A stretch of DNA of 42,897 bases. Source: Patescibacteria group bacterium. Its GTDB lineage: Bacteria; Patescibacteriota; Minisyncoccia; Phycocordibacterales; Phycocordibacteraceae. Made by a program: the position numbers and the translations under genes. Position 1 is the first letter of the stretch. Every line of letters starts with the position of its first letter. Location of the stretch: the NCBI GenBank assembly GCA_028866135.1, contig JAGWIS010000004.1:1-42897 (forward strand). The letters are read 5' to 3'. Below are positions 31,948 through 39,995 of the stretch, piece by piece. A model generated the notes under the pieces. The model made no database searches, had not been told where the DNA came from, and saw only the letters and a program-made list of their open reading frames with translations.

Positions 31948-33027
31948 TTATATCGCCGAGTAGCGGCCGTCCTTGAGGCGCTTGAAGTAGCGCGGATCGT
32001 TGAGGTTCACGAGGATGGTGTTGTCTTTGACGAAGCGGGCGCGCTTCACATGCTCGATGATCTCCTCCTTCTTCATCGGACCTTCCTGCTTAAGCGCTTC
32101 GCGGATCACGTCGCGCACGACCCCCGGCGTGAAGCCCCACTCGGTGAGCGCGTAGAGCCCGCGACCGACGAGCACGAAGCGGGGATCCTTGATGAGCTCG
32201 TTATGCGTCGTCGCGACATGCGCTTTCTTGGAAAAGAGCGTACCGATGGCGGAGGCGACTTCGGAGAAATGCATCGGGGAGCCATGACGCTTCACGGCGA
32301 GGTACGCATAGTCGCGAACGCCCTTGATGCGGATGGCCGGCGCGGTTGCGCGGCCCCACTCAGCGAGAGGATTGCTGCCGATGTGTTTCGAGAGGGAGAG
32401 CCAGCGCTTCAGCACCTCTTCATTCTTGTACGCATCATTTACACCCTTGAGCTCATCGAGGAAGAGGTCGAGAAGCTTGCCTTCGGGAACGACATCGGTA
32501 TCCGGAAGCGATGCGTAGAGCCGCGAAAGCGCATCGTGGATGTGCTTCGCGGTCGCGCTGTCGATGTGCCAGCGGGCGAGAAAGTCGTTCGTCTCGCGCT
32601 CGCGGAAGAACGAGGAGTCGAGCATGAGGAAGAAGCGGAAGCGATTGCGCGTCTTCTCGTCCTTCCCGAGGGAGGCGAGGAGCGTGTCTTCCGGCACGAT
32701 CATGCCGAGCGCATTGATATGATCGGCGATTTCTTCAAAAGCTCCTTTCGCATCCTTGAACGCCTTGCTCGCGCGGACAGCGTCGAGACCGGCGGCCTCG
32801 ATCTGACGGACGCGCTCGCGGGTGATGCCGGAGCGATCGCCGATTGCCTCGAGCGTTTCGCGCTCGGCATTTGCCCCGAGGCCGAAGCGGCGGATGAGGA
32901 CTTCGCGGGCACGCTCCGGAGCGGAAGCCAAAAGCTGCTTCACGAGCGCGGCGCTGTCAAAGGAAAAAGAGGCCGGCACTGCGGCCTTGGCCTTCCCTCC
33001 CTTTTTCACCTTCGATTCCTTGACCAT
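31948..33027 (-). CDS. Sigma-70 region 4-like and HARE-HTH protein, probable transcription regulator
   Basis: 359 residues. A lysine-rich start leads to RFGLGANAERETLEAIGDRSGITRERVRQIEA (about 46-78), which is the sigma-70 region 4.2 helix-turn-helix that contacts the -35 box. No region 2 is present. The C-terminal part (about 245-315: YLAVKRHGSPMHFSEVASAI… VGRGLYALTEWGF) is a HARE-HTH domain as in RpoE delta of Firmicutes. Together these suggest an RNA-polymerase-associated regulator rather than a full sigma factor. It is transcribed separately, with a strong terminator. Confidence 0.82.
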   Translation of the reverse strand: MVKESKVKKGGKAKAAVPASFSFDSAALVKQLLASAPERAREVLIRRFGLGANAERETLEAIGDRSGITRERVRQIEAAGLDAVRASKAFKDAKGAFEEIADHINALGMIVPEDTLLASLGKDEKTRNRFRFFLMLDSSFFRERETNDFLARWHIDSATAKHIHDALSRLYASLPDTDVVPEGKLLDLFLDELKGVNDAYKNEEVLKRWLSLSKHIGSNPLAEWGRATAPAIRIKGVRDYAYLAVKRHGSPMHFSEVASAIGTLFSKKAHVATTHNELIKDPRFVLVGRGLYALTEWGFTPGVVRDVIREALKQEGPMKKEEIIEHVKRARFVKDNTILVNLNDPRYFKRLKDGRYSAI

Positions 33028-33075
33028 GTGGTGTAATTTATAGCAATTACCCGTAAAAGAGTCAATACCTGGGGA

Positions 33076-35556
33076 TTATACGACCAGATTGAGAATTTTT
33101 CCGGGCACATAGACAATCCTGGTCGGCTCTTTTCCGGCAAGCGCCGCGGCGACGGTCGGGACTTCGCGAGCAGCACGAATGGCCTCCGCTTCGAGAGCGT
33201 CTTTCGCAAGCATCACGAAGCCGCGGCGCTTGCCGCCCACCTGCACGACGACCTCGCTCTCCGTGACGGCGACTTCCGAAAAGACCGGCCACGGCTGTTG
33301 ATGCACGCTCGCAACTTTTTCCCTAAACGCACCATCCGATGGTGCGTCGGGCGACTTTCCTTCGGAAAGTTTAGCCCAGAGATGCTCGGCGAGGTGCGGC
33401 GCAAACGGCGCGAGCATGACGAGCAGGTGCGCAAGCGCCTCCTTTGAAACGGACTCTGCTGCCTCGAGCTCGTTCACGAGGATCATGAGCGCCGCAACGC
33501 CCGTATTAAATTTAAAACGGTCTCCATCCTCAGATATTTTTTGACCCGCGCGCGCGAACGCCCGCTCCACTTCACTTGGAAGGCCAGCTTCCGAGTGCGA
33601 GGAAGAGAGGTTTTTCTCGATAAGGCGCGCGATGCGCTCGAGGAATTTCCGCATCGAGGTTACCCCGTCGAGATTCCACGGATAGCTTCCTGGCTCGTTG
33701 TACGGACCAATGAACGCGAGGTAGACCCGCACTGCGTCCGCGCCGTAGTTCTGCACGAACTCATCCGGATTCAGCACGTTTCCTTTCGACTTGCTCATCT
33801 TCTGCCCGTCGGGGCCCATGATGAGGCCGCGATTGAAGCGCTCGGTAAACGGCTCGTCGACCGGCACGAGCGCGAGATCGTGGAGCGCTTTCGTAAAGAA
33901 GCGCGCGTACAAAACATGCATCGTGGTGTGCTCGCTCCCGCCGGAGTATCTCTTTACCGGCAGCCATTTCTTCATGAGCGCGTTATCGGAGAAATCATGT
34001 GTGTCTTTCGGATCGAGGTAGCGGAGGAAGTACCACGAGGAATCCACGAAAGTATCGAGTGTGTCGTATTCCGGCGTCCATCCCTCGCCAAATATCTTCG
34101 TCACGCGTTCTTTGAGTTCTTTGGAGGAAGCGAGCGGAGCCTTCCCGGTCGGGTTGAAGTCCACGTCGGTCGGCAAGAGCCACGGCAAGTGCTCGGCAGG
34201 AATCGGATGCGGCTTCCCTTCAGGGTCATACACGACCGGTATCGGGCAGCCCCAGTAGCGCTGGCGCGAGACGAGCCAGTCGCGGATGCGGTACTGCGTC
34301 GTCCGCTCCCCACCTGCGTAGGTGACGATGTCCCACTTTGCTTCCTCGCTAAATTTGCTATTGAAATCTCCGGAATGTTGAAGATGGCCAACGCCGGTGT
34401 AACAAACTTCTTTTTGCACGCCCTCTTGAGAAGAGGGTGGTGTTACGACGACTTGGACTGGCAACCCGAACTTTTGTGCAAATTCGAAATCGCGCTCGTC
34501 GTGCGCGGGGACGGCCATGACCGCGCCGGTGCCGTAAGACGCAAGGACGTAATCCGCGAGATAAACTGGGATTTCTTCCTTGGTCGCGGGATTGATTGCG
34601 GAAATGCCTTCGAGCTTTACGCCGGTCTTCTCTTTATTCTCGCTGCGCTCGCGCTCCGTCTTTTTCGTCGTCGCACTCACGTACGCTTCGACTTCTTTTT
34701 TATTTGAAACGGCGGACAACAGCGATGAAACAAGCGGGTGCTCGGGCGCGAGCACCACGTATGTCGCGCCGAAGAGCGTGTCCGGCCGTGTCGTGAACAC
34801 TTTGATGGATTGGACACCCGATGTTCCTTCAGAAGTTAGGACATCCGATGTCCTAACTTCGAATGAGAGATATGCGCCTTCGCTCTTTCCGATCCAGGCG
34901 CGCTGCGCCTCTTTTATTTCCTCGCGCCACGGAAGTTCATCGAGGCCTTTCAAAAGGCGCTCGGCATAGTCGGTAATCTTGAGAAACCACTGCGTGAGCT
35001 TCTTCTCCTCGACCGCTGTGCCGCAGCGTTCGCAGCAGCCGTCCACCACCTGCTCATTTGCAAGCACCGTCTGATCCTGCGGGCACCACTTCACCGCCGC
35101 TTCGCGGCGCTCGGCAAGCCCGTGCTCGAAGAGCTTCACGAAAAGCCACTGCGTCCACTGGTAGTAGCCGGGCTCGCAGGTAACGACTTCTTTGCTCCAG
35201 TCGAAGGACGCGCCCATGCTCGCGAGCTGCTCGCGCATGCGCGCCATGTTTTTATACGTCCAGTCTTTTGGATCAAGCCCGTGCTTCATGGCCGCGTTCT
35301 CAGCCGGAAGGCCGAAGGCATCAAAGCCAATCGGGAAGAGCACATTCTTTCCGCGCGCGCGCAGCAGGCGCGCGTAGATATCGGTTACGGCAAAGGCGTA
35401 CCAATGACCGATGTGGAGATCACCCGAAGGGTACGGGAATTCTGTGAGCAGATAGTAGGGCTCTTTCGATTCGTCCGAAAGATTTGCGGAATAGAGATCA
35501 AGCCCGGCCCATTTTTCACGGGCTTTCCGCTCCACTTCTCGATGATCGTATGCCAT
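33076..35556 (-). CDS. leuS: Leucyl-tRNA synthetase
   Basis: 826 residues from MAYDHREVERKAREKW; the frame extends to 35745 but that part lies in the upstream gene. HIGH motif is FPYPSGDLHIGHWYAF. The editing domain (VFTTRPDTLFGATYVVLAPEHPL and PVPAHDERDFEFA-like AVPAHDERDF) is intact. The leucine-specific insertion and KMSKSKGN near residue 580 are present. The C-terminal domain ends …RIVYVPGKILNLVV. Family members are about 800-880 residues. It loads leucine and hydrolyses mischarged norvaline/isoleucine. Confidence 0.98.
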   Translation of the reverse strand: MAYDHREVERKAREKWAGLDLYSANLSDESKEPYYLLTEFPYPSGDLHIGHWYAFAVTDIYARLLRARGKNVLFPIGFDAFGLPAENAAMKHGLDPKDWTYKNMARMREQLASMGASFDWSKEVVTCEPGYYQWTQWLFVKLFEHGLAERREAAVKWCPQDQTVLANEQVVDGCCERCGTAVEEKKLTQWFLKITDYAERLLKGLDELPWREEIKEAQRAWIGKSEGAYLSFEVRTSDVLTSEGTSGVQSIKVFTTRPDTLFGATYVVLAPEHPLVSSLLSAVSNKKEVEAYVSATTKKTERERSENKEKTGVKLEGISAINPATKEEIPVYLADYVLASYGTGAVMAVPAHDERDFEFAQKFGLPVQVVVTPPSSQEGVQKEVCYTGVGHLQHSGDFNSKFSEEAKWDIVTYAGGERTTQYRIRDWLVSRQRYWGCPIPVVYDPEGKPHPIPAEHLPWLLPTDVDFNPTGKAPLASSKELKERVTKIFGEGWTPEYDTLDTFVDSSWYFLRYLDPKDTHDFSDNALMKKWLPVKRYSGGSEHTTMHVLYARFFTKALHDLALVPVDEPFTERFNRGLIMGPDGQKMSKSKGNVLNPDEFVQNYGADAVRVYLAFIGPYNEPGSYPWNLDGVTSMRKFLERIARLIEKNLSSSHSEAGLPSEVERAFARAGQKISEDGDRFKFNTGVAALMILVNELEAAESVSKEALAHLLVMLAPFAPHLAEHLWAKLSEGKSPDAPSDGAFREKVASVHQQPWPVFSEVAVTESEVVVQVGGKRRGFVMLAKDALEAEAIRAAREVPTVAAALAGKEPTRIVYVPGKILNLVV

Positions 35557-35578
35557 ACGAGGCCCGAGCGAAGACCGG

Positions 35579-36118
35579 TTAGTCGCGGAAGCGGCGCCAG
35601 CCGATGTAGAGGAGAGTGAGGAGGCCGACCGTGCTGATGGCAAGCCGGATCCAATTGCCCGCGTCGCCCCAATACTGCGCCGAGGCGATGATGAGCGCGA
35701 GCACGCCGCCATAGGAAAGACCGGAAGAAACGATCGAGGAGCCAATCGGCATAAAGCCTATGACAAGCGCGATGACGCCGAGACCTACCATGAGCACGAA
35801 GGCGTAGAGCGCGTGCTGATCATTTGCAGCTTGGAACGGCTTCTGGCACTTGGCATACATGTCGCAATACCCGGTCATTCTCGGCCCGGAGATCGCCGGC
35901 TCAGGGGCGGGAGAGTATTCCGTCCACACGCCTCCCTGCGCATCGCAGGTCGGCGCATCGGTCGGCGAGATTCTCGATTGCGGGCAGAAGTCTTCGTAGT
36001 TTGGCGCCGGGTACGCGAGCGCAAGCACGACATTGAAAAATATGTTCAGGATGACAACGATGCCAATCAAAAGAGCCCAACGGACGAACTTCGGGTGCTG
36101 TGATGCTGTTGGTTCCAT
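35579..36118 (-). CDS. Membrane protein with cysteine-containing extracellular loop, unknown
   Basis: 179 residues from MEPTASQHPKFVRW (a longer frame to 36262 is antisense to palindromic spacer and rejected). The first helix (WALLIGIVVILNIFFNVVLALAY, about 14-36) is followed by a loop with four cysteines (DFCPQ, PTCDAQ, GYCDMYAKCQK), probably disulfide-bonded. Then three further helices (ALYAFVLMVGLGVIALVIGFM and two more) and a basic end RRFRD. No family recognised. It starts 22 bases upstream of leuS and is probably co-transcribed with it. Confidence 0.72.
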   Translation of the reverse strand: MEPTASQHPKFVRWALLIGIVVILNIFFNVVLALAYPAPNYEDFCPQSRISPTDAPTCDAQGGVWTEYSPAPEPAISGPRMTGYCDMYAKCQKPFQAANDQHALYAFVLMVGLGVIALVIGFMPIGSSIVSSGLSYGGVLALIIASAQYWGDAGNWIRLAISTVGLLTLLYIGWRRFRD

Positions 36119-36258
36119 ATGCGACGGATTATACCACGAGCGTGAGCGGAGCGCGGCAAGCAGTGTTGGAGCGTGCGGAGCGCGACGGCGCGAGCCAGAG
36201 CAAATTTCTAGCAAGAAATTATGCGGCTCCGAAACCGCTTGCCGCGCGAAGCCCTGTC
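36119..36258. repeat. Palindromic spacer between ychF and the 35579-36118 gene
   Basis: The spacer holds a perfect 11-bp inverted repeat (36151-36161 with 36237-36247, GCGCGGCAAGC/GCTTGCCGCGC) around nested pairings (GAGCC/GGCTC and AATTTCT/AGAAATT). It forms a branched hairpin like that before rpsD. The motif GAGCGGAGCG at 36144-36153 matches the core repeated in the ribosomal-operon spacers. No ORF is supported. Confidence 0.6.
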
Positions 36259-37356
36259 TCAACCGTGCAAAAAGACCATCACGTCGCCGTCTTCGACGAT
36301 ATACTCCTTCCCTTCCGTGCGGACTTTCGCCGTCTCGCGCGCCGCGGCCCAGCTGCCGGCAGCAAGCAAATCGTCCGTAGCGATGACTTCGGCGCGGATG
36401 AACTTCTCAAGGAAGTCATTGTGGATGGCCGCGCCCGCAACGGGCGCAGTGCTGCCGCTCTTTATCGTCCATGCGCGTGTCTCGTCGGTGCCGGTCGTAA
36501 AAAATGAGATGAGACCAAGCGTGTCGTATGCGCCGCGGATGAGCCCGGCAAGGCCATCCTCGGAGACGCCGAGCTCCGCGCGAAATCCCACACGGTCGGC
36601 ATCCGCAACGTCGTTCAGTTCGCGCTCCGTCGCGGCGTCGAGGAACACGTAGCGTCCGCCGAGCGTCTTGATGAGATCGTAGGCGCGCGCCGCGCGGCCG
36701 TCGTTTATCTCATCGAGATTCTGGCCTCCGCTTTTTTTATTGAGCGCGTAGAAAATCGGCTTCATCGTGAGGAGGTTCAGGTAGCTGACGCGCTTCTGTT
36801 CTTCCGGAGAAAGTCCGGCATGGAGCGCGAGCTTTCCTGCGGCAAAGGCCTCTTCAAGCTTCGCGAGCGCAGCGTCTTCGAGTGCCGCCTCCTTGTCGCC
36901 GGTCTTTATGTCTCGCACGAGCTTGTCGCGCCGTTTCCGCACCTGCTCGGCATCAGCGAGCACAAGTTCCACATTGATAATCTCAATGTCCTTGTAGGGC
37001 TCGATCGTCTGCTCGACGTGGAGCACTTTCGGATCGTCGAAGAAGCGGACGACTTGGAGTATCGCGTCCGTCTCGCGGATATTTGCGAGGAACTGATTCC
37101 CGAGACCTTCGCCCGAGGCAGCGCCCTTGACGAGCCCGGCGATGTCGACGAATTCGATTGCTGCCGGAATAATCTTCCCGCTCGCGGAAAATGCGGCGAG
37201 CGCGCCGAGCCGCGTGTCAGGCACGCCGACGACGCCGACCGACGGGTCGATCGTGCAGAATGGATAATTCTCCGCCGGCACAGAGGCCTTAGTGAGTGCA
37301 TTAAACAATGTCGACTTACCAACATTGGGTAAACCAACGATACCGATTTTTAGCAT
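36259..37356 (-). CDS. ychF: Redox-regulated ATPase YchF (Obg family)
   Basis: 365 residues, normal length. The G1 motif is GLPNVGKST (residues 7-15), G3 is VDIAGLVKGAASGEGLGN, and the family NxxE motif replaces NKxD (YALNKKSG), which gives ATP preference. The C-terminal TGS domain ends YIVEDGDVMVFLHG. YchF binds ribosomes and acts in stress responses. The start MLKIGIVGLPN overlaps the stop of a short frame that encodes a second, diverged copy of the same N-terminal residues just upstream. Confidence 0.98.
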   Translation of the reverse strand: MLKIGIVGLPNVGKSTLFNALTKASVPAENYPFCTIDPSVGVVGVPDTRLGALAAFSASGKIIPAAIEFVDIAGLVKGAASGEGLGNQFLANIRETDAILQVVRFFDDPKVLHVEQTIEPYKDIEIINVELVLADAEQVRKRRDKLVRDIKTGDKEAALEDAALAKLEEAFAAGKLALHAGLSPEEQKRVSYLNLLTMKPIFYALNKKSGGQNLDEINDGRAARAYDLIKTLGGRYVFLDAATERELNDVADADRVGFRAELGVSEDGLAGLIRGAYDTLGLISFFTTGTDETRAWTIKSGSTAPVAGAAIHNDFLEKFIRAEVIATDDLLAAGSWAAARETAKVRTEGKEYIVEDGDVMVFLHG

Positions 37357-37448
37357 ATGTTATTCCCCACGCCTGCCCCGTAGGAAGTAATCTTTCCTAT
37401 GGGGTTCGGCAATCCGACGATACCTATCTTCAGTTGTGTACTGGCCAT
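37350..37448 (-). pseudogene. Duplicated, diverged 5' end of ychF
   Basis: A frame of 32 codons starts MASTQLKIGIVGLPN and then departs (PIGKITSYGAGVGNNIC, stop TAA overlapping the ychF start). Residues LKIGIVGLPN (37404-37433) match the intact ychF start ten for ten. The DNA copies differ at eight bases, all third positions and all synonymous. This is the pattern of a once-functional homologous copy that diverged under selection, not a recent duplication. The remaining codons no longer match the P-loop. Confidence 0.75.
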
Positions 37449-37813
37449 AATAAGTAGAAATAACCGGGATGAACCCCGACACTTGGAGCTTTTCTTGCGT
37501 GCCGATGACCTTCTCTACGGTTCTTAGCACTATCGCACGTTTCTGCTCGAAGCTCAACTCGCCTGACAGAAGTTCCTCCATCGATTCGGCGTAGTCGTTG
37601 ATCTCTTCCCCACTGCATCAAGGCCCGTTGCATTCCGTCGCCCTTCTCGCTCGCTGTCGTGTAGACACCGTCATCAATTTCAGCCTCAAAATTCTTCAAC
37701 AAATCTTCAAATATCGGAGCGGATACGGTAAAAACAACTTTCTCGCAGTCAGGGAACTGCTTGATGAGATACACCTTTACCTGCCCGCTTAGATTGTCTA
37801 ACTCAATATGCAC
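37449..37813 (-). pseudogene. Frameshifted remnants: AAA-ATPase-like and recombinase-like segments
   Basis: Two overlapping frames continue each other. The first (from a GTG at 37813) reads HIELDNLSGQVKVYLIKQ…DDGVYTTASEKGDGMQRALMQ, like the region before Walker B of OLD/RecF-type ATPases. The second frame continues with GEEINDYAESMEELLSGELS, FEQKRAIVLRTVEKVIGTQE and VSGFIPVI, which resembles the C-terminal tail of serine recombinases in CPR genomes. A shift near 37600 is needed to join them. Neither segment is complete, so I call both remnants. The family links are from pattern memory and need a profile search. Confidence 0.5.
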
Positions 37814-37896
37814 CAGAACCGATATTTATCAGGCAACGGTTTTCCTGCCTCAATGAATTTGACGGCATCACGCTTCTCGTTGTCTGATAGAAACAT
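37798..37896 (-). pseudogene. N-terminal fragment like a DNA-adenine methyltransferase
   Basis: A 32-codon frame, MFLSDNEKRDAVKFIEAGKP then LPDKYRFWCILS, stops at TAG. The opening resembles the start of site-specific DNA methyltransferases of the type III/adenine kind, where an NxxEKxxIxKFIEAGKPLPxKYRF pattern precedes the catalytic part. Here it is cut off after about 28 residues and runs into the ATPase-like remnant in another frame. Together with its neighbours this suggests a decayed defence or mobile-element region. Confidence 0.4.
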
Positions 37897-37991
37897 AATT
37901 TATATATCGATATAGACCATACCGCCCCGTATAGCCATCTTCATTTATACCACTTCTTAAGCTAACCGTCCCTGTTTTGACACTTTTAGCA

Positions 37992-38534
37992 TCATGGGTT
38001 AGTCAGATCGACCGGGGACGATGTGGCTGTTTCGTACTTGTGAATCTTTTGAGCCACGTCTGCCATTGAGTAGTAAGGGCGACTATGTTTTATCACGTCG
38101 ATCCAGTCTTTATATTCGTATGTGGTCGCATCATAAAAGCCATATGATTCCTCATATACGGTGAGCTTCTTTCCTTCCTGTAGCAATGTCTCGTCAATCA
38201 CGACTGCAATGCATTCACTTAGTCCTGGACTATAAAGCACCTTGTATAACTCCTTCTGATAGAGGTAATTCCCGGGTCCGAATGTCGCACCGCCGTCACT
38301 CCACTTCAACTTCTGCGACTTGTTATAGTCGTCGACGGCTTTCGTGACATTCGGTTGTAGCCCCTCACAATCGGGGTTGGCGGCTGCGAGCGCCTTTGGG
38401 CTAATCGCATCGTTGGCCGCCTCTGCTGTCTGCGGCTGGGGCGTGTAGAACCATGTTGCTCCATACGCCATGGCCGCGACGATGGCCAATCCGATAACAG
38501 GCCACTGCAAGATCTGTTTTAAATTTCGGGTCAT
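37992..38534 (-). CDS. Membrane-anchored exported protein, unknown
   Basis: 180 residues. One N-terminal helix (VIGLAIVAAMAYGATWFY, about 13-30) anchors or exports it. The rest is soluble and acidic, with an IDETLLQEGKKLTVYEESYGFY segment and two cysteines (NPDCEGLQP and SECIAVV). Its ATG overlaps the stop of the upstream 38531 gene by four bases, so the pair is one transcription unit. AT-richer than the flanking core genes. No family recognised. Confidence 0.65.
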   Translation of the reverse strand: MTRNLKQILQWPVIGLAIVAAMAYGATWFYTPQPQTAEAANDAISPKALAAANPDCEGLQPNVTKAVDDYNKSQKLKWSDGGATFGPGNYLYQKELYKVLYSPGLSECIAVVIDETLLQEGKKLTVYEESYGFYDATTYEYKDWIDVIKHSRPYYSMADVAQKIHKYETATSSPVDLTNP

Positions 38535-38998
38535 ACCTTTCCTTCCCTCATTTGTGCCCTGAAGAAAGCATTCATCGTATTAAATCTATTGGCCGATTCT
38601 CTAAACCATTCACGCTGGCCGCTGCTGAAGCACCGCTGTGTAAATTCGCTACACCTCTTCTGTAGTTGCCAAGGTAGTGGGTAGTCATCGGCGGAGTAGC
38701 CAAGGCGTTCGCACTTAAGAACTGCAGTCAGCATCTCCTCCTTTGATGCGTAGTCTGCATAGCATAGCGACACCTTATCGAGCTTGCGTAATATGTCTTC
38801 CGGAGATCGCAGTCCTTGCTTTTCGAACTCCTTAAGCCACGCACTGCTGTATGCGTATTCTGATGCCTTGATGTGTCGCTTACCAAACCAGCTTAATCCA
38901 TCCCACCAAGTCACATCTGCGTCCGTCACGCCCTGCTCCTTGAGATAAGGCTCCATGTTCAATCGAGATAATTGATAATCCCTGGGGCAGGTACGCAA
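38531..38998 (-). CDS. Hypothetical soluble protein, partner of the 37992 gene
   Basis: 155 residues as given, or 141 if translation begins at MEPYLKEQGVTDADVTWWDG (38956). The first 14 residues are encoded by a palindromic element, so the shorter form is likelier. The protein is helical and charged, with an odd WWDGLSWFGKR segment and four cysteines (LCYAD, LKCERLG, KRCSEF, RCFSSG). No domain recognised. Its ATGA overlap with the downstream exported protein indicates translational coupling. Confidence 0.6.
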   Translation of the reverse strand: MRTCPRDYQLSRLNMEPYLKEQGVTDADVTWWDGLSWFGKRHIKASEYAYSSAWLKEFEKQGLRSPEDILRKLDKVSLCYADYASKEEMLTAVLKCERLGYSADDYPLPWQLQKRCSEFTQRCFSSGQREWFRESANRFNTMNAFFRAQMREGKV

Positions 38999-39124
38999 AA
39001 CCCGCCACCAGGAACCCTTGCGGGTCTACAGGAGTTTCCCCCTGCAACATAGGACATGCCCTGATGACGGGTTTTTCATGTCCTATGATTTCTGACCATG
39101 CCATACGACCCGAAGGTCATATGG
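38997..39124. repeat. Cluster of nested palindromes
   Basis: Three structures lie together. AAAACCCG/CGGGTTTT (38997-39004 with 39068-39075) encloses ACCC/GGGT and a CAGG/CCTG hairpin. CATAGGACATG/CATGTCCTATG (39048-39058 with 39077-39087) is an 11-bp perfect alternative pairing. CCATACGACC-CGAA-GGTCATATGG (39101-39124) is a third hairpin with one mismatch. The first two are mutually exclusive, as in a switch. No matching riboswitch class is recognised. Confidence 0.5.
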
Positions 39125-39243
39125 TTTAGGCCACTCACACATAAAGATTAGCACATGATTAAAAGGTACTGAATTGACTTAGGAAAAGATTATAATCGAC
39201 CTTTGGGATTTATGGATTAGATTAAAACGTGTCGTCCGATATT
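39125..39243. other. AT-rich non-coding stretch with inverted repeat
   Basis: No gene is seen. A perfect 10-bp inverted repeat TAGATTAAAA/TTTTAATCTA (39218-39227 with 39242-39251, loop of 14) straddles the end of the next minus-strand frame and could end transcription or bind a dimeric protein. The base composition is clearly more AT-rich than the core genes. Confidence 0.4.
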
Positions 39244-39537
39244 TTAATCTACTTCTAACTTACCCTTGTTAGTTTTGGCATTCTTAAGGGCTAATCGCTC
39301 GGCTTCCCTCTTTCGTCCACCCCTCCAAAGCGTCCTATTGTCCGGTGGCGGGAGTTTGATAGTGAAGTTGAACGGAATGCCCTTCCCTCTGCCTGGCCCT
39401 AAAAATTGGCCTGTACGGGACAAACCATTCCTATCTTGAGCATAGAACCACCCTAAGGCCGTTTCGGCTTTCCCGCAAGACGACGCATCACTGCGCTGAA
39501 GGGCGCGAGATGAGCCGGGCGTACTCGAGGACCGCAT
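39244..39537 (-). CDS. Doubtful ORF, possible gene remnant
   Basis: 97 codons, overlapping the next gene's end by 50 bases. The overlap part (MRSSSTPGSSRALQRS) is a shadow frame; the remainder, GWFYAQDRNGLSRTGQFLGP followed by a basic Lys/Arg-rich end, looks protein-like and may be the C-terminal piece of a lost gene. No start codon with a ribosome site is present. Low confidence. Confidence 0.25.
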   Translation of the reverse strand: MRSSSTPGSSRALQRSDASSCGKAETALGWFYAQDRNGLSRTGQFLGPGRGKGIPFNFTIKLPPPDNRTLWRGGRKREAERLALKNAKTNKGKLEVD

Positions 39538-39994
39538 ACAAGACTCCTGTTGCGACGACGTAAAAGGCGATGGCCGCGCCGAAAGAAATTACGGGAACCC
39601 ATCCGAGCGCAAGGTATGCGAGGAACCACCACCCCGTGAAGATTATCGCGCTCCCGAACGCAAAAGAGATACGCTTGCGCGAAAGCGCGGAGGAGACGCC
39701 GATGATGAGGAGCGCGAGAGTAACGATGATCCAGTAGCCCGGAGAAAGCGCTGGCTGCGGATCTGCCTGGAGGAGGTACGACATGACAACGAGACCGAAT
39801 GAGGAAAGAAGCAAAGTCAGCATGCCAAAACGAAGCCCTTTCGCGATGCTGTCGAGGTGCGCGCGCTCTGCCTCGTCTATCGCGCCATCCCCCAGGGAGC
39901 GGATGTACGCGAATTCACCCCAGACCGCCGTAAAGACGCCGACGAGCGCGCCGACCATCTGGCAGAACACAAGAAAAGAGACGAATTCGTTCAT
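39488..39994 (-). CDS. Four- to five-pass membrane protein, unknown
   Basis: 168 residues. Hydrophobic helices are at about 5-25 (FLVFCQMVGALVGVFTAVWG), 55-75, 85-102, 108-128 and 132-155. Between the first two is a short acidic loop, GDGAIDEAERAHLDSIAKGLRFG, which looks like an EF-hand-like acidic stretch but lacks a full consensus. It ends one base before the next gene in the cluster 40655-39488, a three-gene unit. No family recognised. Confidence 0.72.
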   Translation of the reverse strand: MNEFVSFLVFCQMVGALVGVFTAVWGEFAYIRSLGDGAIDEAERAHLDSIAKGLRFGMLTLLLSSFGLVVMSYLLQADPQPALSPGYWIIVTLALLIIGVSSALSRKRISFAFGSAIIFTGWWFLAYLALGWVPVISFGAAIAFYVVATGVLYAVLEYARLISRPSAQ

Positions 39995-39995
39995 A

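Noticed and set aside
38880-39104. 74-codon frame beginning MAWSEIIGHEKPV, reminiscent of a DNA polymerase III delta-prime start
   Set aside because: Only about 12 residues fit, and they are encoded by the arms of palindromes. The rest is in another frame of the 38531 gene. At best a short scar.
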